DNA of 22,094 bases from Bacteroidota bacterium (GCA_023412975.1 JAEZRB010000071.1:1-22094); one strand, 5' to 3'. Positions 13,688-21,811 are shown, counted from the stretch's first letter. Notes: a model not told the origin generated them from the letters alone. Program-made: numbers and translations.

Positions 13688-16600
13688 ATGAGAAAACTTG
13701 CATCACTGCTAGCGGTGCTTCTGTTATGCACCGTGGTGGCATTTGCACAAAATTCCCGAACTGTTAAGGGCGTAGTTAGAGGAGACCAGGGAGAGGTCAT
13801 TCCTTTTGCGTCCATCGTTGAAACCGGAACTAACAATGCGACCACTGCCGACGCTGCAGGCGCATTTACCATTACAATTAAGGAAGGTTCACGGTTAACT
13901 ATCACAGCTATCGGTTTTAATCCCGTAACTACAACACCTGGTGCCGGTGACCTTTCTGTTGCTTTGACAAAAAGGGCTGATGAACTCCAGGAGGTGGTAG
14001 TAACCGCCCTGGGTATCAGAAGAGAGCAAAGAGCACTTGGATACGCTGTTTCGAAAGTGGATCCTGCTGTGGTTTTGCAAAGGTCTGAACCAGACATCCT
14101 GAAAGGTCTGCAGGGTAAAGTACCTGGTGTGGACATCAGGGTAGGTCAGGGTGCTCCCGGTGCCTCTACCCGTATCCAGATCAGGGGTGTTGCCTCATTC
14201 GGTCTGGCTACTCAGCCTTTGATCGTTGTGGATGGTGTTCCTTATAGTAATATTGAAGTAAGTGCCGGTAGTGCCTTCTCTGGTGGAGGTGCATCTGGTA
14301 CAAGTTTGGCCAACCTTGATGCCAACGATATTGAGTCTATCAACGTATTGAAAGGTGCTGCAGCTGCTTCACTGTACGGTTCACGTGCATCAAACGGTGT
14401 GGTAGTGGTAACTACAAAATCAGGCTCTGGCAGAAAAGGAGCTAAATCACTGAATGTTAATGTTAGGTCTGGTTACAGCATCGAGAAAATTGCTAACCTG
14501 CCTGATTTTCAGGATACTTATGGTGCGGGTGCAAACTTCAGAACTCAATCTTCTAACGGTTCCTGGGGTGCTGCATTTGGTCGTGGTGTGATCTATGATG
14601 CCGGTGGTGGTGTTGTTAGAAATTCTTCTTCAGGAATTGACTCAATCCCTGCAGGTACATGGGCTGCTATGTATGCTGCATATCCCGAACTGTTTCCTGG
14701 CGGCCTGGCACCTTATAAGCCTGCTCCGGACAACGTAAAAAAATTGTTTGAAACAGGTCGCCTGTTTGAAAATTCAATCAACGTAAACGGCGGTACAGGT
14801 GGTACAACATTCAACCTGACTGCTTCTAATGTGCACCAGAAAGGTTATATCATGAACACCAGCTATGCTAAGAGTAATATCTCTGCCGGTGGTCAAACGA
14901 TAGTTGGTAAACTGACAGTAGGTGCTAACATTGGTTATACACGTTCTAAACAAATAGGCGGTTATTTCGGACAGGTACAGTCATTCCTTACCGGCTGGGG
15001 GCGTACTTTCACCCAGGCTCGTAACTGGGATATTGCCGCCTGGCCAACTGAAGACCGTGCCGGAAACCAAATCGGTTTCAACACTGGTCAGTACACTAAC
15101 CCCATCTGGGCAGCTAAGCACAACACGATCACAACATGGGATGATCGCATCGTAGCTAATGCCCGCGCAAGCTATAAAATAAACAACCTGATCACTATCA
15201 GCTATACATTGGGTGTTAACCAATATTCGCTGTTCCGTGATGCGATCATCGATAAAAGCTCATTGGGTTCTTCTGACAACGGTCTTGGTAACATAACTGA
15301 GACTATTAGCAGAAACCAGGAGCTTCAGTCTACATTGATCGCAGCCTTCACTCCTAAGATCGGTGATGATTTCACACTCGATTTTAAAGTGGGTAATGAT
15401 ATCAACCAAAGAACATCCCGTTACCAGCAGGTATATGGTGTAGACTTTATCGTACCTGGACTTTATAACCTGGGTAACACTAACAATAAATTCTTCAACG
15501 GCGACAGCAGGACTAAGAGAAGGCTGGTAGGTTATTTTGCTGATGCGACAGTAGGTTATAAGAATTTTGCATTCATTAACCTGACAGGTCGTATGGACCA
15601 AACCTCTACGCTTCCTTATGATAACGCCCGTTATTTCTATCCCGCGATCTCCGGTTCATTTGTTTGGTCTGAAGCGCTGGGTCTGAAATCTAACTTCCTG
15701 AATTATGGTAAACTTCGTGTAGGTTATGCAAGGGTGGGTAATGATGCCAACCCTCATAATGGACAAGATGTATTCAGCCTTTCTACAACTTCATTCCTTG
15801 GTCAGCCAAGAGCTACAAGAGGAACTGTAACATACGATCCGGAGCTGACTCCTGAGTTTACCAGTGAAGTGGAAGCTGGTGCTGATTTCCAATTCTGGAA
15901 CCAACGCATCAACGCAGAAATTACCTGGTATGATAAAAGAACAACTGACCTGATCTTCGATATTGATGTTCCCACTACAACTGGTTATTCGTCTTACTTC
16001 ACCAACGTGGGTGAGATTCGTAACACAGGTTGGGAAATCGGCCTGGGTGTAAAACCTGTGGTTACAAAAGATCTTCTCTGGGAAGTACGTGGTGCTTTCA
16101 CACACAACATTAATACTGTAGAAGAACTGGTTGAAGGTTTAGACAGGGTTCCATTCTCTGGTTATACAACTGCTGGTGGATTCCTCGAAGCGGGTACAAG
16201 GTTTAACCATTTCCGCGGTACCAAGCTTGCCAGGTCCGACGATGGACAAATGCTGATCGATCCCAATAGTGGATGGCCATTTGTGAATCCTACTCCTGTG
16301 GCGCTTGGACATCCGGAACCAGATTTCAAACTGGGCCTTACTAACAACTTATCTTACAAAGGAATCACCCTTAGCGTATTGTTTGATATTACCAAAGGTG
16401 GTTTGTTCTTCTCTGAATCAATCCAGAGCATGCTGGGTCGTGGTGTAACTAAGGATACTGAAGACAGGGAAGTAAACAGGATACTGAAAGGTCTGTATGG
16501 TAATCCTAACCAGGTAACTGGTCCTGATGGAGATCCCATCTATGTACCGCTGCTGGTTGGAGGCAAAACAGTGCCTAACCAAACCAAGCTGACTACGAAT

Positions 16601-16933
16601 GACCTTTATTTCCAGGCAGGTATTGCTAACGCCAGTTCGTTCGCAACCAACTCTGCCGGTGAAATGGGATTCTATGATGCTTCTGTTTATCGTCTGCGTG
16701 AGATCAGCATTGGCTATGATCTTCCGAAGAACCTGATCAGCAAATTGAAAGTAGACAGGATCAATGTATCAATTAGTGGTCGTAACCTTTGGTATGTTGC
16801 ACCTGGTACTCCCAAGCACATAAACTATGACCCTGAAGTTAGTTCCTTTGGTACAAGTTCAGCCCAGGGTTTTGATATTACCGGTGCACCCAGTGCAAAA
16901 CGGTATGGTGTCAATATCAATGTGGCGTTCTAA
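13688..16933 (+). CDS. SusC/RagA-family TonB-dependent outer-membrane transporter (SusC2)
   Basis: The 1081-residue product has the same architecture as SusC1: signal peptide 1-20 (MRKLASLLAVLLLCTVVAFA, close to that of SusC1), regulatory-like domain about 25-95 (VKGVVRGDQGEVIPFASI), TonB-box-like EVVVTALGIR (102-111), plug about 112-245 with LIVVDGVPYSN (178-188) and NVLKGAAAASLYGSRASNG (219-237), and a long barrel ending in VNINVAF with terminal Phe. By eye the gene leans on GGT, GCT, CGT and AAC codons more than its neighbours, which would fit high expression; this is an impression, not a count. It heads a three-gene operon with SusD2 (30 bp downstream) and a lipoprotein. The substrate is unknown. 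Confidence 0.95.
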   Translation: MRKLASLLAVLLLCTVVAFAQNSRTVKGVVRGDQGEVIPFASIVETGTNNATTADAAGAFTITIKEGSRLTITAIGFNPVTTTPGAGDLSVALTKRADELQEVVVTALGIRREQRALGYAVSKVDPAVVLQRSEPDILKGLQGKVPGVDIRVGQGAPGASTRIQIRGVASFGLATQPLIVVDGVPYSNIEVSAGSAFSGGGASGTSLANLDANDIESINVLKGAAAASLYGSRASNGVVVVTTKSGSGRKGAKSLNVNVRSGYSIEKIANLPDFQDTYGAGANFRTQSSNGSWGAAFGRGVIYDAGGGVVRNSSSGIDSIPAGTWAAMYAAYPELFPGGLAPYKPAPDNVKKLFETGRLFENSINVNGGTGGTTFNLTASNVHQKGYIMNTSYAKSNISAGGQTIVGKLTVGANIGYTRSKQIGGYFGQVQSFLTGWGRTFTQARNWDIAAWPTEDRAGNQIGFNTGQYTNPIWAAKHNTITTWDDRIVANARASYKINNLITISYTLGVNQYSLFRDAIIDKSSLGSSDNGLGNITETISRNQELQSTLIAAFTPKIGDDFTLDFKVGNDINQRTSRYQQVYGVDFIVPGLYNLGNTNNKFFNGDSRTKRRLVGYFADATVGYKNFAFINLTGRMDQTSTLPYDNARYFYPAISGSFVWSEALGLKSNFLNYGKLRVGYARVGNDANPHNGQDVFSLSTTSFLGQPRATRGTVTYDPELTPEFTSEVEAGADFQFWNQRINAEITWYDKRTTDLIFDIDVPTTTGYSSYFTNVGEIRNTGWEIGLGVKPVVTKDLLWEVRGAFTHNINTVEELVEGLDRVPFSGYTTAGGFLEAGTRFNHFRGTKLARSDDGQMLIDPNSGWPFVNPTPVALGHPEPDFKLGLTNNLSYKGITLSVLFDITKGGLFFSESIQSMLGRGVTKDTEDREVNRILKGLYGNPNQVTGPDGDPIYVPLLVGGKTVPNQTKLTTNDLYFQAGIANASSFATNSAGEMGFYDASVYRLREISIGYDLPKNLISKLKVDRINVSISGRNLWYVAPGTPKHINYDPEVSSFGTSSAQGFDITGAPSAKRYGVNINVAF

Positions 16934-16963
16934 TATAAATACTAACTATTATTTCTATTAATT

Positions 16964-18646
16964 ATGAAACAAACTAAAATATTATTTATTTCTTGTCTCG
17001 CCGCTCTGGTTATGGCTGCGCCTGGCTGCAAGAAATACCTGGATGTAAACCAAGATTTAAACAGGCCTACCGCCGTACCACTATCGACGCTGCTAACAAG
17101 TGGCGAACAACGGATAGGTAGCGTATTCGCCCTGGGTACAACGCTCGGTAACGGACTTGGCGTGTATACACACCAGTTAATGCAATACGGTGGTTTTAAC
17201 CGTTATGGTATTACTGCTTCCGGTATGGATGGTTCATGGAATACCCTGTTCAATATTCTTGCAAACCTCGATGTACTGATCGCCCAGGCTACCGAAGGCG
17301 AACGTTTTATGTACGCTGGTGTGGGTAAAGTACTGAAAGCATATACTGCCAGCATGATGGTGGATATCTGGGGTGATATACCTTATTCCGAATTCAACAA
17401 GTTTAAAGACGGAATCAGGCAGCCTGCATTTGATGATGACGCTACAATTTATCCTCAGTTGCTTGCACTGTTGGATGAAGGTATAGCTGATATTCAGAAT
17501 CCCGCACCACAGGTTAAACCCGGTGCAGATGATATCATTTATAAAGGCAATGCCACCAATTGGGTAAAAGCAGCGAATACTATCAAACTGAAACTTCTCA
17601 CCCAGATCAGAAAGGTGCAAAATGTTTCTGCTGAAGTAACAGCTTTGCTCGCTAACCCCGCTTCCCTGATCAATTCCCAGGCAGAAAGCTTTATGCTTCC
17701 TTTTGGTCCTTTCACAAGCACTGATGACAGGCACCCTGGTTATGGTGACTACTCTGCCGCTCAGCGTGGAGGACAGATCCCCAGCCACTGCATGTATGAG
17801 ATCATGAAAGGTTACAATCCTGATATCTACACCGGAATTACTGACCCAAGAATTCCTTACTATTTCTACAACCAGAAATCAGCATCTGCCAACCCTGAAA
17901 ACTGTACCGATTATCGTGATGGTGGATTCATCACCCTCATGTTCGGTTCAAACGGTATCTGTGTAGGTGGTTCTAACAGTAATACTTACACGCTGTTGGG
18001 TATCTATCCTATCGGTGGCCGTTATGATGAAGGCGCTGGTGCATTGATCGCTGCTTCAGGTGGTACACTTAACGCAGGTAACGCCGGAACAGGCGCTGCT
18101 CCGCACAGAATGTTGACTTATGCTGACCGTTTATTCCTGGAAGCTGAGCTGATCAATGTAGGCCTGGCTCCTGGCGATGAAAGGACTGTTTTCAGCAATG
18201 CTTTGAACGCTGCTTTTGCACAGGTTGATCATGTGATCACCAATTTTGTAAAACCTTCACAATCGGTACCAGGAATTGTAGGCCTGGCAGAGACTACAAC
18301 TTATAAAGAGGACGTGCTTGATGAGTTTGATGCAGCTTCCGCTACAGAAAAGCTGGAACATATCATGACTCAGAAATGGCTGTCTCGTTTTGGAAATTCT
18401 GTTGATAACTATACTGACATTCGCAGAACCGGATTCCCCAAACTGTTCAGACCCGCTCCGGAAGGCACAGTTACCAGTGTTACTGTACCTGGTGCTTCCA
18501 ATGGAACTGGTGCAGGTGTAGTACCTGTATCGAATGGTACGGCATATCCGCTCTCTTTACCATGGTCACAGGATGAACTGAACAAGAATGGCAATGCGCC
18601 TTCTCAGAAAGTACTGAATGAGTATAAAGTATTCTGGCTCCCGTAA
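16964..18646 (+). CDS. SusD/RagB-type nutrient-binding outer-membrane lipoprotein, SusD-like_2 branch (SusD2)
   Basis: This 560-residue protein has a lipoprotein signal peptide with Cys22 (LAALVMAAPG-CKKYLDVNQD); the C-KKYLDVN start is typical of SusD-family proteins. Conserved features include DLNRPTAVPLSTLLTSGEQR (31-50), the 'VDIWGDIPYSEF' signature and a C-terminal region with LTYADRLFLEAELINVGLAP, the helix that usually packs in the TPR core, and QKWLSRFGNSVDNYTDIRRT. It forms the extracellular lid for SusC2. No enzyme gene accompanies the pair. Confidence 0.93.
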   Translation: MKQTKILFISCLAALVMAAPGCKKYLDVNQDLNRPTAVPLSTLLTSGEQRIGSVFALGTTLGNGLGVYTHQLMQYGGFNRYGITASGMDGSWNTLFNILANLDVLIAQATEGERFMYAGVGKVLKAYTASMMVDIWGDIPYSEFNKFKDGIRQPAFDDDATIYPQLLALLDEGIADIQNPAPQVKPGADDIIYKGNATNWVKAANTIKLKLLTQIRKVQNVSAEVTALLANPASLINSQAESFMLPFGPFTSTDDRHPGYGDYSAAQRGGQIPSHCMYEIMKGYNPDIYTGITDPRIPYYFYNQKSASANPENCTDYRDGGFITLMFGSNGICVGGSNSNTYTLLGIYPIGGRYDEGAGALIAASGGTLNAGNAGTGAAPHRMLTYADRLFLEAELINVGLAPGDERTVFSNALNAAFAQVDHVITNFVKPSQSVPGIVGLAETTTYKEDVLDEFDAASATEKLEHIMTQKWLSRFGNSVDNYTDIRRTGFPKLFRPAPEGTVTSVTVPGASNGTGAGVVPVSNGTAYPLSLPWSQDELNKNGNAPSQKVLNEYKVFWLP

Positions 18647-18690
18647 ATCTGAGATATTCCTGAACTAAAAAATTTTAAATAATTTATTAT

Positions 18691-19611
18691 ATGAAAAGAT
18701 ATAGTTTAAAAAGCATCTTTTTCCCTGTTGCACTGGTAGCAATGCTGGTTATTACAGGTTGTACAAAGGATGATGGTCCAATTAGAAAAGAATACCTGGA
18801 CGAAATCGAGTCAGTTCCGGTAATTGCGACTACCATCGATAATACCGGTAGCCCGGCCATCGACGTATTGAATCCCGCCAGCTTCCAGGGTAAGTTTACT
18901 GTCTCTGAGTTTTTTGACGGTCCCGGTTCTGAATCTCCTGAAAAGGTGGATGTGGTAGTGAGAAAGAACGGTGGCACTGGTACAGATGTAAAAGTGTTTC
19001 AAGCAGGTGTAACGACTTTGCCTGCATCTTATTCTGTTACCACTGCTCAACTGGAGACATTGTTTGGTGCACCTGTTGCAGTGGGTGATGCTTACGATTT
19101 TTCTGTGGACATCTATACAAAAAGCGGCTCTAAATGGGAAGCATTCCCTGCCGGTGGCGTAGCTACCAGCTCAGGTCCAACAGGTGTTCCAGGTTACTCT
19201 TATATGGTACGGTTCGGTGCTATTTGCGCATATGACCCCTCCATCTACGAGGGCGACTTCGAAGTGGTACAGGACGCATGGGCTGACTGGTCTCCTGGTG
19301 ATATTGTCACGCTGACTAAAGTGAGCGACAACCAGTTTTCGTTTATTGATCCCTGGGCTACAGCTCCTAGAAACCCGATCGTAGTAACTGTTAATACAGG
19401 TAATAACCAGGTTTCTATTCCTAAAACCAGCGCAGGTGCTGCATGGGGATGGGCAGTAGGTACTTACACCGGTGCGTTTGTACAAACTGGTGGTGCGGTA
19501 ACTGCAAGCTTTGTTTCTCCCTGCGCACAGACAGTAACCCTCAACCTTGTTTATATGGTTGACCAGGGTACTTTCGGTGGTACTTATCCGCTGGTACTGA
19601 AAAAACTCTAA
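18691..19611 (+). CDS. Surface lipoprotein of the SusC2-SusD2 operon, SusE-like position, unknown family
   Basis: The 306-residue product has a textbook lipobox (MLVITG-C, Cys24) followed by TKDDG, an acidic stretch that in Bacteroidota acts as a surface-export signal. The mature part is rich in Thr, Val, Gly and aromatic residues without long helices, suggesting two or three Ig-like or beta-sandwich domains: about 45-165 (FTVSEFFDGPGSESPEKVDV) and about 180-306 (YDPSIYEGDFEVVQDAWADW; YTGAFVQTGGAVTASF). It lies 44 bp after SusD2 and before a terminator, the place held by SusE/SusF-type ligand-binding proteins in glycan loci. I do not recognise the family, and similarity to SusE is positional only. 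Confidence 0.75.
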   Translation: MKRYSLKSIFFPVALVAMLVITGCTKDDGPIRKEYLDEIESVPVIATTIDNTGSPAIDVLNPASFQGKFTVSEFFDGPGSESPEKVDVVVRKNGGTGTDVKVFQAGVTTLPASYSVTTAQLETLFGAPVAVGDAYDFSVDIYTKSGSKWEAFPAGGVATSSGPTGVPGYSYMVRFGAICAYDPSIYEGDFEVVQDAWADWSPGDIVTLTKVSDNQFSFIDPWATAPRNPIVVTVNTGNNQVSIPKTSAGAAWGWAVGTYTGAFVQTGGAVTASFVSPCAQTVTLNLVYMVDQGTFGGTYPLVLKKL

Positions 19612-19666
19612 GCCGGGTACTGCTAAATACATTCGTTACGGTATTCAATCCATAACGAAAACAAAA

Positions 19667-19710
19667 TGCCCCACGATGTTGCTATTTGCTCGTCGTGGGG
19701 CAACTTGTTT
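19667..19710 (+). terminator. Rho-independent terminator after the SusC2 operon
   Basis: TGCCCCACGA (19667-19676) pairs perfectly with TCGTGGGGCA (19693-19702), a GC-rich 10-bp stem with a 16-nt loop. It is flanked by AAAACA on the left and TGTTTT on the right, so the stem can extend and the RNA ends in a U-rich tract. It lies 55 bp after the lipoprotein stop. The symmetrical flanks would also allow termination from the other strand. Confidence 0.8.
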
Positions 19711-19740
19711 TAGGTCGCTTCATGAGCAAAATAAATTGAC

Positions 19741-19748
19741 TATTTTTG
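19741..19748 (+). promoter_or_regulatory. Candidate -7 promoter box of the DUF3467 gene
   Basis: TATTTTTG is an exact match to TAnnTTTG and ends 16 nt before the ATG at 19765. It is directly downstream of the terminator at 19667-19710. No well-spaced TTTG was found for the -33 position. Confidence 0.4.
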
Positions 19749-19764
19749 AGATTGAAATCATTTT

Positions 19765-20076
19765 ATGCCTGAACAACCCCAACCCAATCAGCTCAACATA
19801 GAGATATCTGAAGAAGTAGCCGAAGGTTCTTATGCCAACCTCGCCATCATTACCCATTCTCATGCTGAGTTTGTCATCGATTTTGTCAACGTGATGCCCG
19901 GTACCCCAAAAAGCAAGGTAAAATCGCGCATTATCTTAACTCCCCAGCATGCCAAACGCCTGATGAAGGCATTAACAGAAAATATCTCAAAGTTCGAAGC
20001 CACCAATGGCACGATCAAGGATATTGAAGAGATACAGTTGCCGTTGAATTTTGGGGGACCGACGGCGCAGGCTTGA
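19765..20076 (+). CDS. DUF3467 family protein
   Basis: The 103-residue protein is nearly all one DUF3467 domain: LNIEISEEVAEGSYANLAII, then FVIDFVNVMPGTPKSKVKSR and IILTPQHAKRLMKALTENI. No signal peptide or membrane segment is seen, so it is cytoplasmic. Members of the family are small, widespread in Bacteroidota and of unknown biochemical function. It is flanked by its own promoter-like box and by the terminator of the preceding operon, so it appears to be a single-gene unit. The heptamer array begins 9 bp after its stop codon. Confidence 0.88.
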   Translation: MPEQPQPNQLNIEISEEVAEGSYANLAIITHSHAEFVIDFVNVMPGTPKSKVKSRIILTPQHAKRLMKALTENISKFEATNGTIKDIEEIQLPLNFGGPTAQA

Positions 20077-20085
20077 GTAGTCGGG

Positions 20086-20162
20086 AGTTCGTAGTTCCTA
20101 ATTCCTAGTTCCTAGTTCCTAGTTCCTAGTTCCTAGTTCGTAGTTCCTAGTTCGTAGTTCCT
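20086..20162 (+). repeat. Left heptamer array (11 units)
   Basis: Eleven consecutive 7-bp units without interruption: AGTTCGT (units 1, 8, 10), AATTCCT (unit 3) and AGTTCCT (the remaining seven). The unit boundaries fall every 7 bp from 20086. The reverse-complement heptamers recur on the other side of the four-helix-bundle gene at 20741-20789. Confidence 0.95.
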
Positions 20163-20343
20163 TGTCGTTTGTATGGCGTTATCGACAAAGTTTGTTTCCA
20201 ATGGGACTTTTTTGCGGCGAATAGTCCAGGAGACTAAACAGCCACACGCCTCGCTTTGCCCACTGTCTATGTTGAAGTTTCTAAACCCTGGGAAGGATTG
20301 GGTTGAGATTGAAGCTTTGCACGGTTAGCAGTTGGTTTTGATT
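20163..20343. other. Gene-less stretch inside the element
   Basis: About 180 bp between the left array and the end of the four-helix-bundle gene. I see no convincing coding frame, hairpin or promoter in it on either strand. On the minus strand a frame stays open for about 40 codons (from about 20290 down into the array) but has no start and no recognisable similarity. It could be the 3' untranslated part of the element or a decayed remnant. Confidence 0.5.
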
Positions 20344-20706
20344 TTATAAAAATTTATGGTGATTGTTGATCATATACCCTAAAAGTCTTCCAATTTCAGT
20401 GTTAGTATCTGATAAATCCCGATGTTCATCGGGTGTCAGATATTTACAATCTTTCGCGAAATTGAGCCACACTTCCGTTTCACAGTTTTCCGTTATGCTG
20501 TCGTTTAGTTTGCTAATGAAATAATTTTTGTATTGCTTCCGTCGAAAGGCTTCGGCCAGATTTGTACAAACAGATCGTGACGACCTTCGAATTTGATCAG
20601 TTAGTGAATACCTTTCCTCAGATGGAAAGTTTTTAGAAACAATAAATATTTTCATCGCTAATTCGTACCCCTTCTTAAAAGCAATAAGATCTTTATAATA
20701 GCCCAT
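20344..20706 (-). CDS. Four-helix-bundle protein (S23-like, TIGR02436 type)
   Basis: The product has 120 residues from the ATG at 20704-20706; a TTG five codons upstream (20719-20721) is also in frame but less likely. The fold signature is clear: DLIAFKKGYELAMKIFIVSK (6-25), then FPSEERYSLTDQIRRSSRSV (27-46), TNLAEAF (48-54), an ETE.W motif (76-80) and a last amphipathic helix (about 98-116). Free-standing members occur in many copies in Bacteroidota with no known function; relatives are encoded in 23S rRNA intervening sequences and as accessory (Avd) proteins of diversity-generating retroelements. No rRNA, reverse transcriptase or variable repeat is nearby. The basic surface (KK, RRSSRS, RRKQYK) would fit nucleic-acid binding. 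Confidence 0.9.
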   Translation of the reverse strand: MGYYKDLIAFKKGYELAMKIFIVSKNFPSEERYSLTDQIRRSSRSVCTNLAEAFRRKQYKNYFISKLNDSITENCETEVWLNFAKDCKYLTPDEHRDLSDTNTEIGRLLGYMINNHHKFL

Positions 20707-20740
20707 TTTAAAAAATTTCAATTTATCAGACTCTCATCTA

Positions 20741-20789
20741 CTACGAACTTCTAACTACGAACTTCTAACTACTAACTACGAACTACTAT
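20741..20789 (-). repeat. Right heptamer array (7 units, inverted relative to the left array)
   Basis: The plus strand reads CTACGAA, CTTCTAA, CTACGAA, CTTCTAA, CTACTAA, CTACGAA, CTACTAT with a strict 7-bp period. Reverse-complemented, the units include AGTTCGT and AGTTAGA, so AGTTCGT is shared with the left array. A degenerate continuation (AACGAACTTCCAAC) runs to about 20804, just short of the radC stop codon at 20809. Confidence 0.9.
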
Positions 20790-20808
20790 CAACGAACTTC
20801 CAACCAGC

Positions 20809-21501
20809 TCAAAGTATCCCTTCATCCGCAAAACTATAATACCCCTCCTCACTCACTATAATATGATCCACCACCCTGATGTCGAAGTAGCCGGCGGCTT
20901 CTTTGATCTTTGAGGTGAGGGCCTCATCGGCGCGACTGGGTCGGAGACTGCCGGATGGGTGGTTATGGCAGAGTATGAGGTTGACGGCGTCGGATTCGAG
21001 GGCTTTTTTTAAGATAACACGGGGATCTGCGATGGTAGCAGTGATCCCGCCCACGCTTACGATTTCGAAATGGTTCACTTTATTGGCGCGGTTCAGGAAC
21101 AGTACCCCAAAGACCTCGTGCCGGTAGTCCATGAGCCGGCTTTGGAGGTAGTCGGCAACATCCTTACTGGTGGTCACGATCGATCGCTCCAGGGAAGACC
21201 CTCCCTGGCGGCGGCGCCCCAGTTCAAGGGCTGCGGCTATGGTGATGGCCTTTGCCTCGCCGATGCCTTTTACGGACTGCAGTTGTGCGACGGTCAGTTT
21301 CCCGAGCTCGTTAAGGTTGTTTCTGCCCAGGTTTAGAACCTCCCGGCCCAGGTCTACAGCCGTTTTCTGGCGTGTGCCATGGTGGATCAGGATGGCCAAT
21401 AATTCGGAATCGGTGAGGTTTTCTGCACCTTTGGCGAGTAGTTTTTCCCTGGGTCTATCGTCTTTTGACCATAGATTAATAGGGTAATTATTCTCTTGCA
21501 T
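20809..21501 (-). CDS. radC: RadC family protein (UPF0758, JAB/MPN domain)
   Basis: The 230-residue length is standard. The N-terminal part (about 10-98) includes a helix-hairpin-helix segment (LQSVKGIGEAKAITIAAALE, 74-93). The C-terminal MPN/JAMM metalloprotease-like domain (about 105-230) carries the full zinc motif: Glu129 and H-x-H-x7-S-x2-D as His179, His181, Ser189, Asp192 (CHNHPSGSLRPSRAD). All metal ligands are intact. Despite the name, a direct role in DNA repair has not held up, and the cellular function is unsettled; links to recombination and mobile DNA have been proposed. The start is the ATG at 21499-21501. The gene is transcribed toward the heptamer element and divergently from the 71-aa ORF. 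Confidence 0.95.
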   Translation of the reverse strand: MQENNYPINLWSKDDRPREKLLAKGAENLTDSELLAILIHHGTRQKTAVDLGREVLNLGRNNLNELGKLTVAQLQSVKGIGEAKAITIAAALELGRRRQGGSSLERSIVTTSKDVADYLQSRLMDYRHEVFGVLFLNRANKVNHFEIVSVGGITATIADPRVILKKALESDAVNLILCHNHPSGSLRPSRADEALTSKIKEAAGYFDIRVVDHIIVSEEGYYSFADEGIL

Positions 21502-21595
21502 AAAAAAAAATTAACCAATATTTTTATTCCTGCATTACAACATGAGTTGTTGCAACACCCAATTCCAATTTTTCTGAAAACCAAAATCCGGTATT

Positions 21596-21811
21596 ATGAG
21601 AACTAAAAGATCAGCAACAGTAGGGGCATTGCATCCAATCCTGTTCTTCGCAGTTATGTATGTAGTGGTGCTGTTTTTCTCCATTTTTATCTGTTCATCC
21701 ATCTTCTACAGTTTCAATGATGATCCCATCGAAGATATTGCAGTAAAAGAACAGCCGGCCGGTCAAAAAAGCTTCCCTGTACAGGTTTCCACCGCTGCTG
21801 TAGTGAGGTAA
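21596..21811 (+). CDS. Small single-pass membrane protein, unknown
   Basis: A 71-residue frame starts at an ATG preceded by an A-rich stretch (GAAAACCAAAATCCGG). Residues about 13-38 form one strong membrane helix (ILFFAVMYVVVLFFSIFICS), preceded by a basic MRTKRS and followed by an acidic tail (NDDPIEDIAVKE), so the C-terminus should face outside by the positive-inside rule. No domain is recognised. It lies divergent from radC and 104 bp upstream of prs on the same strand. The clear topology argues for a real gene, but the length leaves doubt. Confidence 0.6.
   Translation: MRTKRSATVGALHPILFFAVMYVVVLFFSIFICSSIFYSFNDDPIEDIAVKEQPAGQKSFPVQVSTAAVVR

Larger units (their letters stand above)
20086..20789. 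mobile_element. Putative element: four-helix-bundle gene bounded by inverted heptamer arrays
   Basis: The unit comprises an 11-copy heptamer array, about 180 bp without a gene, an S23-like gene on the minus strand, and a 7-unit heptamer array in opposite orientation. The two arrays share the heptamer AGTTCGT when one is reverse-complemented, so the ends can pair. S23-like proteins are encoded in the intervening sequences of some bacterial 23S rRNA genes, whose ends also pair. Mobility of this copy is an inference; no target-site duplication or transposase is visible. Confidence 0.4.

Noticed and set aside
8715..19611. Classical polysaccharide utilisation locus
   Set aside because: No glycoside hydrolase, polysaccharide lyase, SusR/HTCS or ECF sigma/anti-sigma gene is present, so a glycan substrate cannot be claimed.
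19634..19656. CGTTA/TAACG inverted repeat just before the terminator at 19667
   Set aside because: The stem is 5 bp with a 13-nt loop and has no T-run; the GC-rich hairpin next to it explains termination.
20344..20706. Genuine ribosomal protein or 23S rRNA intervening sequence
   Set aside because: The historic 'S23' name is misleading; no rRNA sequence flanks the gene in this window.
20707..20721. TTG start five codons upstream for the four-helix-bundle protein
   Set aside because: The ATG at 20704-20706 begins exactly where family members usually start (MGxYKDL), so the TTG is not needed.
20086..20789. CRISPR array or diversity-generating retroelement around the repeat arrays
   Set aside because: The 7-bp units are contiguous with no spacers, there are no cas genes, and although the bundle protein resembles Avd there is no reverse transcriptase, template repeat or variable repeat.
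21537..21550. ACAAC-ATGA-GTTGT palindrome between radC and the 71-aa ORF
   Set aside because: A 5-bp stem in a short A/T-rich gap is expected by chance; noted only as a possible operator.
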